DNA from: Opisthorchis felineus | Lineage: Eukaryota; Platyhelminthes; Trematoda; Opisthorchiida; Opisthorchiidae | Reading direction: 5' to 3' | DNA length: 64,000 nucleotides | NCBI GenBank assembly: GCA_004794785.1 | Contig: SJOL01002951.1 | Location: 95,267 to 159,266, forward strand | Part shown: positions 56,653 to 64,000 of the stretch, one piece after another | Layout: each line of letters opens with the position of its first letter | How positions within the stretch are numbered: position 1 is the stretch's first letter | Made by a program: the position numbers and the translations under genes | The notes under the pieces: model-generated | Seen by the model: the letters and a program-made list of their open reading frames with translations, nothing else | Told to the model about the DNA's origin: nothing | Databases searched by the model: none

Positions 56653-57363
56653 TTTGGTACCGTGACCAAGATACGGATGAAGAGCCCGTGGCCACAATCT
56701 TTTGAGGATGAGGATGTGCGGACCTTCCTGGAGGAATTGAGGATGTTGCGGAAGCGGCTGGACGGGAGACCGACCGCGGCGGCACTGAAGACTATTCTCA
56801 GAGGCCGGGAGAAGGCGGTCCTGGATGCGGCCAGAAGGGGCCCTGGGATGATGGACTGGGCCGCTGCAACGGAAGCCCTTGCAGCGGAGTTCGACTCACC
56901 GGTCAACCGCCAGGAGCCTACGAGGCGGTTCAAAGGGGCCAAGATGGGACCGGAATGCGGCCCGACCGTGTTCTTCGCCAGTATGCAGCAAGGGTTGGAT
57001 CGTGCCTTGCCGGGACTGGACGCAAATTCTTACCGGCAGTTGCTGTCTGACCAGTTCATCCAAGGTGTACACCCGGCGCTTGGTACCAAGTTGCGGTTAG
57101 CAAGAGCAACTGGCCGGTTGAACGTGGAGAAGCTGGTGCATCTGGCACGGGAATTGGCCGAGGCAAAACTGGCCACGTTGCAGTCGCAGGAGATGAGGGA
57201 GCATTCACCAGTGCAGGACCTGCAGACCGAAGTAGACTAACTGATCGAACAGCTTGCAGCCATGAAGGCAGAATCGCGGAGACACGCTCGAACGAGCCGG
57301 TGCTACAACTGTGGCATGCCTGGCCACTGGAAGAGTCCATATCGCCGTACCCGACCACCTGTA
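56620..57363 (+). pseudogene. Gag of inner gypsy element
   Basis: 206 codons are open (56620-57240) from an ATG in the LTR. A TAA at 57238-57240 then interrupts the frame, which goes on to the zinc knuckle CYNCGMPGHW at 57301. The final knuckle Cys is replaced by Tyr (CX2CX4HX4Y). The body has the helical, Leu-rich pattern of a gypsy capsid (FEDEDVRTFLEELRMLRK, DQFIQGVHPALGTKLRLARA). The true start may lie downstream of the primer binding site. Confidence 0.88.
56655..56672 (+). promoter_or_regulatory. Candidate primer binding site
   Basis: TGGTACCGTGACCAAG begins 2 nt after the 5' LTR, where a site complementary to a tRNA 3' end (TGG...) is expected. I cannot assign the tRNA. Confidence 0.45.
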
Positions 57364-57404
57364 AATAAAAACCCTTTGGACTACTCCTATTTTCCCGGGT
57401 GAGT

Positions 57405-57890
57405 TGCGATTACGCTGTGACACAGGCAACTATACAGACCGTTATCGGGATAGACGAGGAAAGGGAGTTGTGTCTAATTGATACAGGAGCCGGGATGTCA
57501 CCGAGGCAGAGAGGAAACGAAGCTGAGTGCAAACTGTGAGCATTAGCCGTGAAGGCAGTGGGTGGTCACCGACTGAAAATTGATGGATTGTCAATGCACT
57601 CAATGTGCCTAGATGACAGGTCGAGGCAGCACAAGCTCCTGATCAGCCCAGACATAGAACGGACAATTTTGGGAGCGGATTTTCCCAAGAGCGCAGAATC
57701 CGTAGTGGACCTAAAGCGGGGTAAACTGATGACAAAGTATGGCTCGGTCAAGCCTGAAGGTTACCCAAGCACTGCCGTGAGCGAACTACATGTCCGAAAG
57801 CTTCCGTCTTGTAATGTGCCATCAGTACAGTCTGTAGTCGAGGAGCACTCTGAACTGTTCACAGGAGAGGAAGATCCGTTTCGCTTCTGA
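57405..57890 (+). pseudogene. Aspartic protease of inner gypsy element
   Basis: Cleaves the polyprotein in active relatives. LIDTGAG at ~57474-57494 holds the catalytic DTG, and RTILGADF at ~57660-57683 is the ILG.DF strand of retropepsins. An in-frame stop near 57538 separates the two halves. The second half (57549-57890) stays open and ends FTGEEDPFRF just before a TGA. Confidence 0.85.
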
Positions 57891-57894
57891 TCGT

Positions 57895-59170
57895 GGATGG
57901 AACACGAAATCCCCCTCTCGTCAGAACGCCTTCGACCGTACGGTCCCCGACTGCTACCGCTCCATCTACGGGAGGAGATCCATAAACACGTTTAAGAAAT
58001 GTTGGAAAATGGCACAATCCAGGAAGCCAACAGTGAATACAACCTCCCAGTTGTGCTCGTGAAGAAGGCGAAAGGGAAATACCGATTTTGCGTGGATTTC
58101 CGGTGGTCGGATTAACTGACCGCCAGTCGGGTCGCAGCTGTCCCCTCAGTTGCGGAGATTTTCGATTCGCTCCAGCAACCCCGATATTTCATGGTGTTCG
58201 ACTTGCGTTCCGGATACCAGAAACTAGTTATCAAAGCAGAGTACCGGGAGAAAACCGCGTTCACGGTTGGGGTCACCCAATATCAACTTGGACGAATGCC
58301 GTTTGGTCTGTCGGGGGCACCATTCACATTCAGACGCTTGATGCTTCGTTTAACAAAGGGACTACAGAATGGTACCGTGCACGGAAACGATATCGCCGTG
58401 TATAGCAATTCGGAACCAGAGCACGTAGTTCACTTGAAAGCCGTATTGAAGCGTATTCTGAAGGCTGGCCTGCGGACAAATGAAGCCAGGATACAACTCG
58501 CTCGAAGTTCGGTGACACTGCTCGGGCATAAAGTGGGTCACGGAGAGGTTAGCCTACTTCCAGAAAAACTGGCAAAGATCCAGGACTGTGCAGTCCCCAA
58601 TTCGAAGCGGTCTATGTGGCAGTTTTTTGGACGAGCAGCATACTACAACCGGTTTGTCAAGAATTTCAACACGGTTGCTGTCCCACTGTACGACTTGCTG
58701 CATCAAAAGCACAAATTCGAATGGATAAGAGAAGCGCATGAGGGCTTCGAACGTGTCAAAGCGCGGATGCTGGATCAGCAACTGAACCTCAAACTGCCCA
58801 GGGTCGAGGAGATATTTACTGTTACGACGAGCGCTAGTAACCGCGGTATCGGTGCAGTCCTAAAGCAGAGGAATGGGGTCATCGAATATGCCAGTCTCAT
58901 CCTGACTAACGCGGAGCAAAGTACTCAACTATTGAGAAAGAATATTTAGCGATCGTCTGGGCCCTGGATAAATGGAGGCCATACTTGCTGGGACAAAGAT
59001 TTCACGTCAAGACCGATCACAAACCCATCGAGTAGATCAGGACCACCAGAGATCCTCGCGGAAAGCACGCGCGCTGGGCACTCCGGTTACAAGAATACGA
59101 TTTCACGATCCGACACGTGCCAAGAAAGGAGAATCACCTGGCTGATTGGCTGTCAAGACCAGAGGCTGAA
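57895..59170 (+). pseudogene. Reverse transcriptase and RNase H of inner gypsy element
   Basis: Motifs in order: MEHEIPLSSERLRPYGPR-like entry, NLPVVLVKKAKGKYRFCVDF, then after a stop (~58115) FMVFDLRSGYQKLVIKAEY and RMPFGLSGAPFTF. The catalytic YxDD motif is changed to HGND (58380-58391), so polymerase activity would be lost. The connection VTLLGHKV and RNase H follow: TTSASNRGIGAVL (first catalytic Asp replaced), then after a frame break at ~58940 [24 protein letters not shown] and HVPRKENHLADWLS. Confidence 0.9.
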
Positions 59171-59329
59171 GATGAGGCCCTGAAGATCATGATTGGCGCC
59201 AATAGCCTCGTCGTCAAAATGGATCCCTGAAAGTTGGTGCAACTACAGCGGCAGGATCCTGTATTACGGAAGGTTGCAGCCACCTTGTTGGATTGAAGGA
59301 GTATTGAGAACGGGGAGGAAGACAAAGAA

Positions 59330-59992
59330 GTGGAGACGTTCCGGAGTCACTTCGATAGGCTGAGTCTGAGTGAAGCTGGCATAATATCCTGGAACACCAC
59401 CGATTCTGATGTTGTGCTGTCTGTGATACATCGCGTCTTGAGACGGAAGCTGATCGTCGGATGCCACGAGATGGCACACACAGGGTGCACCAAGACATAC
59501 GACTTGCTTCGACAGAGGGCCTACTGGTCCGGGATGAGAAGTGAGGTAATGGGTTATGTGGTGGCCTGTAAGCGGTATCAACTGATGGAAGAGGATACGA
59601 CAGGGGCAACTCACCCAATAGAACCCATCCCTGTACCAGAGACCGGCGAGTTATGGTCTGTTGACGTTATGGGTCCCCTTACGGTGACAATCAGCGGAAA
59701 TCAATACATCGTAATAATGATAGAACACCAGTCGCGGTGGGTCGAGGTGGCAGCCGTACCAAATCAACGGGCGATGACGATCAGCGGAATGCTAATGCAC
59801 CACATCGTGGCCAACCACGGGGTGCCAAAAATGATCCTAACGGATCAGGGGCCTTGCTTTGAGAGTGAAGAGTTTGGGAGTTGCTTGCAGAAGTTGGGCA
59901 TCAGACGGCCAAGGACGGCACCCTATCACCTGCAAACAAACGGCCTAACCGAACACAATAACCGAGCGACTAAGGGGAAGCTGGCGGCCTAA
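59330..59992 (+). pseudogene. Integrase of inner gypsy element
   Basis: 220 open codons. The zinc-binding region has H46, H50 and C80, but the fourth ligand (expected Cys83) is Tyr. The core keeps D112 (SVDVMGPL), D172 (ILTDQGP) and E208 (LTEHNNRA) with exactly 35 residues between the last two, the DD35E signature. A stop follows GKLAA, and the remaining C-terminal part (to ~60470) is in other frames, including a basic stretch FRIGAKVKWNDHQNPGKSE near 60250. Confidence 0.9.
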
Positions 59993-60518
59993 GGTGACTG
60001 GAAAGTGAACTTGCCGATAGTGTTGTTGGCTGTGCGTCGATACAGCCAACCGCAGGCAAGTCCCCGTTCATGCTGATGTACGGTTGACATCAGCGCCTTC
60101 CAGTTGAGCAGGAAATTGGGTTGTAGCCGACAACACGCTTGTCTCCGGAGGAGCTAGGAGAGGAAAGGAGGAAAACTCGAGAAAACTTGACCGCCGTTCA
60201 GGAGAGGACTAGACAGAAAAGGGTACATAGAAATGCACGACCGTTCCGGATAGGCGCGAAGGTCAAGTGGAACGATCATCAGAACCCCGGAAAGAGCGAA
60301 CTGGGGCCGCGGAAGCTCGGCAGTCGGTGGTAAGGCCCGCTTGTCGTTACCGACCGTCGGGGGAACGTCTATACAACTCAGGACGGTCGGGGATCGAAAA
60401 GAGTAAACGGTACTCGGCTGCGAAAATGGCATGATACACCCAAAGAGCTTCTGAATGGACCAGCTGCTGGGGCCGACCTAAAGTAGGCAAATGGAAATCG
60501 ATGGCATGAATGCATGTA

Positions 60519-60817
60519 TGTGACGGCGTAGGCTACTGATGGGACATGCGAGTAGTCTGTGGTCGAGTCGAAGCTCGCCCCGCGTCTAATGGAGGGCGAA
60601 GTTTATCACGGAATTTGTGAAACTGCTTTGCAGTGTTCGTTTACAATTATGTAATAGTCAATGAATATCCATCAAAGTTCAAGAAGACACGTGAGAATGT
60701 TCAGTTTCCAAAAACTATGTGCACATGAGACGTTTACTTTCCTGTCCAATAGCTTCTAACTGCTTGGTTGGTGTTTGCTAATAAATGACTTCGCAACGAA
60801 GGGTCTTCCTCCTTTCA
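60519..60817 (+). repeat. 3' LTR of inner gypsy element
   Basis: TGTGACGGCG... to ...CTCCTTTCA, 299 bp, AATAAA at 60780-60785. The purine tract before it is weak. Confidence 0.93.
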
Positions 60818-60821
60818 CTGG
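60818..60821 (+). other. Target site duplication CTGG, right
   Basis: Follows the CA end of the 3' LTR. The outer element's protease frame (SESFIFENVVHRNQ) continues from here. Confidence 0.85.
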
Positions 60822-61938
60822 TGGTTCAGAAAGTTTCATTTTCGAAAATGTAGTCCATCGTAATCAGTGGACCATACTACCGTCATCATCTGAGATCACT
60901 TTGGCATCCATCCAGCAAAAAAACTTTACACTTGGGCACTGTTTTTAACATGGCAACATAAACAAAACATGTATCTCGCTTTCAGGTTTGCAGTATTACG
61001 TTATCTGTGTGGATACTCCATTGAGATATGATTTTCTTAAGCTTCACAAATCCCTGAAAATCTCATTCACGGTGATGAACCTTTCTCACTTTGTGGTCCA
61101 ATGGCTGGCAAAATAGAACCTCTCACGTTGTTCGCGCACCTTTATTCAAGGTGTAAGCCCATTGCCTTAAAGTCCAGACGACATTCTGCAGACGAGGCTT
61201 TCATAGCTTCAGAAGTAAAGTGTTCACTCGATCAACAAATCATTGAACCCTCTAAGTCCCCATGAAGAGTGCAAGTGCTCGTCAAGACAAACGAGTGACA
61301 AGAAACGAATAGCTGTTGACTACAGTCAAGCTATAAACCAATTTACGTAACTGCACGCTTATCCGCTCCCCAGAATTGAGAATGTGAGTAATAAAATAGC
61401 CCAATATCGCATTATCAGCAGGCTTGGTCTTGAAAGTGCGTATCATCAAATACCCATTAAGGAAAGTGACAGAATCTACACGGCTCTTGAGGCTTGCAAC
61501 AATCCTTATCAATTTAGCCGAGCACCGTTCGGATTAACGAATGGAGTAGCGTGCTTTCAAAGGGTCATGAATGGCATAATACTCTGTGAAAAACTTATTG
61601 GGACATACGCCTATGTGGATAACGTCACCGTTTTTGGAAAGGATCAAGAACACGATCGAAAACTCCATCGTTTTCTCGCCTTAGCAAAAAAGTACGGCCT
61701 TTACTTAAATGACGATAAAAGCACAATATCCACTAAACTCAGACTACTTGGCTATGAAATTACTGAAGGTATCATCAAACCAGACCGTGAACGTTTCACA
61801 GTCTTGCAAGAGCTGCCCATTCCGAAGGATATGAAGTCTCAACGTGTAGTTGGCTGGTTCGTGTACTATTCTCGTTGGATAAGCTGTTTCTCTTACAAAA
61901 TCTACCCAATCACTCAATACAACTTTCGAAGTTCATGA
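60818..61938 (+). pseudogene. Protease remainder and reverse transcriptase of outer gypsy element
   Basis: The protease resumes with SESFIFENVVHRN after the inner insertion. A linker with several stops follows, then IAVDYSQAINQFT and LHAYPLPRIEN (~61300-61380, two frames). The RT proper is open at 61384-61938: LESAYHQIPIKESDRIYTAL, FSRAPFGLTNGVACFQRVMN, TYAYVDNVTVFG and KLRLLGYEITEG. The YxDD position reads YVDN, a variant seen in this trematode/metazoan gypsy lineage. Confidence 0.9.
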
Positions 61939-62440
61939 TCCTCTTATAAAAGCGCTTGAAAGTCTCAAAAAAGAGTTGGTGGATGCAGCTGTGGTTACTG
62001 TCGATCCGAGAATACCTCTGATACTCGAAACCAATGCGTCGGATGTTGTGATTTCCGCTACACTCAATCAAGATGGCAGGCCGGTCGCATTCTTCTCACG
62101 TTTTCACTGTTTGTCAGTGAAAACATCACTCTGCTATTGAGAAAGAAGCATGTGCAATTGTCGAACAGTGGGCGAATGGAAGCATTATCTACTCGAGACC
62201 CATTTCAAGATTGTAACCGATCAGCGGTCCGTTGCGTCCAAGTATTCAACACAACAAAAAGGGGAATTAAAAAACGACAAAATCCAACGATGGCGGATTG
62301 AGCTGTCACCTTTTTCTTTGAAGTAACCTACAGACCATGCACCGAAAACAAAGCCGCTGACACACCCTCTCAGTGTCTGTTCGAATACTTCAACTGGATC
62401 TAAAACACTTACATGCAACTCTGCGCCATCCTGAAGCGAC
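61925..62440 (+). pseudogene. RNase H of outer gypsy element
   Basis: Across frames: ALESLKKELVDAAVVTVDP, LETNASDVVISATLNQDGRP (D.S..g.gA.L.Q block with the first Asp as Asn) and FFSRFHCLSV, then after shifts VGEWKHYLLETHFKIVTDQRS and KNDKIQRWRIELS. An active enzyme would degrade template RNA. Several stops. Confidence 0.82.
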
Positions 62441-62460
62441 ACGCGTGATGCATTTCGTTC

Positions 62461-63000
62461 GTGCCAAGAACCTCCTATTCTCCCTACAGGACGTCCGACT
62501 TGTCATTAAACAATGTCACTGTGTGCCGAGTTAAAGCCACACAAACGTTCGAAAGTTTAAGACCACTGCCTTTGACGACTCGAAATAAATATCTACTGAA
62601 GATCGTAGACGGGTATTCCCTTTTTCCGTTCGCCTATCCGTGTCCAGAGATAAGTTCGTCTACGGTGATATCATGCCTTGTGCCGCTCTTCGCTACAGTT
62701 GGCCTGCCCAGTTTCGTGCATTCGGATTGTGATTCATCATTCATTTCGGATGAGATTAGGTCATTTTTTCATGAAAAAGCGTCCTTCCCAATCGGACTAC
62801 TCCATACAACCCAAGGGGAGGGATTAAACGGAACATTGTGGAAAGCTATTATGCTTCACTGCGATCAAAAGATCTTCAAATCTGTCATTGGGAACCGTCT
62901 TACAAGACGCGTTCAATTCGATTCATTCTTTGTTGTGCCCTGCCACCAATGCCACTCCTAACGAGCGAATGTTTCATCATAATCGAAAATCTGCAGTCGC
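62461..63000 (+). pseudogene. Integrase core of outer gypsy element
   Basis: The open frame 62461-62961 contains YLLKIVDGYSLFPFAYPCPE (first Asp), SFVHSDCDSSFISDEI (second Asp) and GEGLNGTLWKAIMLHCDQK (Glu region). A +1 frame then gives LLC.ATNATPNERMFHHNR, the 'tn.TPHERmF' end of this lineage. The N-terminal zinc domain is not evident. Confidence 0.88.
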
Positions 63001-63131
63001 CAGGACCAGTTCTAATGCGAATAAATACACGGTCTTCGAAGTGCGGCGCCGCAATCGAAGAGGTTAGGCTGCTGGAGTGTAACCTTGAGTACGCATATGT
63101 CCGACACCCTAACAGCATGGAAGAAAAAATA

Positions 63132-63314
63132 ATCGTTCAGATGTGGCACCCTTTCGGTGCCTAACTGCCATGCCACCAGAAGGAAGCACGAGCGCTGGGA
63201 TACTGCCAGGTTGCCCAAGCCTAGACAGGGGAAGTCGAGAGGCGGAGGTAGGGTTCGAACCACGAACCTTCCGGTCAGTAAATTCGCTTTCTAACCACTG
63301 AGCCAGCTCGCCCG
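63132..63314 (-). repeat. tRNA-derived SINE inside outer gypsy element
   Basis: Minus strand: A box-like TGGCTCAGTGGTTAGAAAGC, B box GGTTCGAACCC, CTCGACTTCCCCTGTCTAGG, CATGGCAGTTAGGCACCGAA and a tail at CTGAACGATTATTT. It lies between the integrase and 3' LTR of the outer element. Confidence 0.9.
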
Positions 63315-63578
63315 GTCTCCGTAAGTCACCTGGCGCCTTCCAAAAATTTCGAGTATGCTCCAGTATCCGGATATCAGCAATCGTACCCTAATACCGATTC
63401 GTTTATTACGCCGGAACTATCTGACTCCTCTGCTTCGGAAAGGTCGAATTGTTGTGAACGCCCGTTGGCTGTACAACAACAGCGGACACGACCGTATTTC
63501 TCCTACGCAACAGAGAGTTCTGACATTATTCAATCATAATGCGAACTCCTGTGAGCACTTATCTCTGCGGGCGGTGAA

Positions 63579-63751
63579 TGTTGTATATTCGCTCTGTTTT
63601 TCAAAGCGTTGCACCGTTCCCCACTAAGTCACTTTTTCTCATTTTAGATCGCAGTGTCAATGTTTTGGATGAATAAAGCCTAGCTTCTGGGCCGTCAGTC
63701 TCCTTTGTTTTTAATCTGATTGTCGCTGCCCTCCATCCCCCGTCATACACA
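63579..63751 (+). repeat. 3' LTR of outer gypsy element
   Basis: TGTTGTATATTCGC... to ...CATACACA, preceded by a purine-rich GCGGGCGGTGAA, a plausible polypurine tract. Same length as 55293-55465. Confidence 0.82.
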
Positions 63752-64000
63752 ACAACGTCAAGACCAGATCCTGTCGTTTTTAACCAGTCCTGGAGTAGCA
63801 GTGCACTTTGGAGGTGCAAAGTGCATTCTGAAACATAGTGACACTATTCAAGTTAGGTATCTTGGATTGGGGCCAATTCGATACAGGTGGTTCAGTATCC
63901 GAGGCGGTGAAAGGGTTGTTCTGAGAACGAGCTCGACTACGTTGAATAGAAAATGATAATGGGAAACTCTGACGGAGACAAATTTTTGTGATAAGCACGC
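63752..64000. other. Unassigned end of window
   Basis: Short frames only. It does not continue the LINE found upstream of the outer element. Confidence 0.4.

Larger units (their letters stand above)
56354..60817 (+). mobile_element. Inner Ty3/gypsy retrotransposon nested in the outer one
   Basis: Complete in outline: 299-bp LTRs (56354-56652, 60519-60817; TG...CA) and a 4-bp target duplication CTGG (56350-56353 and 60818-60821). The outer element's protease frame resumes directly after the second CTGG. Order: gag with zinc knuckle, protease, RT, RNase H, integrase with DD35E. Stops and shifts in gag, the protease-RT junction, RT and RNase H, plus altered active-site residues, mean it is inactive. 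LTRs differ at about 24 of 299 positions (~8%). Confidence 0.93.
55293..63751 (+). mobile_element. Outer Ty3/gypsy retrotransposon, old, interrupted
   Basis: Its LTRs are 55293-55465 and 63579-63751, each 173 bp, starting TGTTGTA and ending ACACA, and differing at roughly 32 positions by hand count (~18%). Order: gag with two zinc knuckles, aspartic protease, RT, RNase H, integrase. The protease region is split by the inner element (56354-60817), and a SINE lies at 63132-63314. I find no matching target duplication at its ends. Many frame breaks make it inactive. Confidence 0.88.

Overview
The window reads as eukaryotic nuclear DNA from a flatworm, most likely a trematode. This is inferred from the mix of degenerate retroelements (Ty3/gypsy, BEL/Pao, Penelope-like, APE-type LINEs, a tRNA-derived SINE) and from one spliced gene whose introns run from 41 nt to over 10 kb. 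There is no operon structure, no bacterial-type gene and no rRNA. Species cannot be named from sequence alone.

Layout. Positions 1-26.9 kb hold only repeat remnants: a decayed LINE (2.2-3.7 kb), a CR1/Jockey-like LINE fragment (8.4-9.3 kb), a BEL/Pao deletion derivative between two ~170 bp direct repeats (15.96-17.29 kb), a foldback palindrome (18.73-18.95 kb) and a gypsy RNase H/integrase fragment (20.85-22.2 kb). From 50.1 down to 26.9 kb, on the minus strand, I reconstruct a ten-exon gene for a roughly 769-residue pogo/Tigger-type transposase-like protein: acidic N-terminus, Psq-type HTH, CENP-B-type HTH, DDE_1 domain, Ser/Thr-rich linker and C-terminal PHD-like zinc finger. All nine introns are GT-AG and all phases match, so the frame stays open across 23 kb. 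Its introns carry SINE copies, a LINE 3' end and a Penelope-like element. From 50.4 to 55.25 kb, two LINE copies lie in tandem on the plus strand. From 55.29 to 63.75 kb there is an old gypsy element (LTRs 173 bp) whose protease region was split by a second, younger gypsy element (56,354-60,817; LTRs 299 bp, 4-bp target duplication). A SINE sits in the older element's 3' part.

The only convincing host gene is the transposase-derived one. Everything else is mobile DNA in various states of decay. The most interesting object is this intron-split pogo/Tigger-PHD gene, a candidate for a domesticated transposase or an unusual intron-rich transposon.
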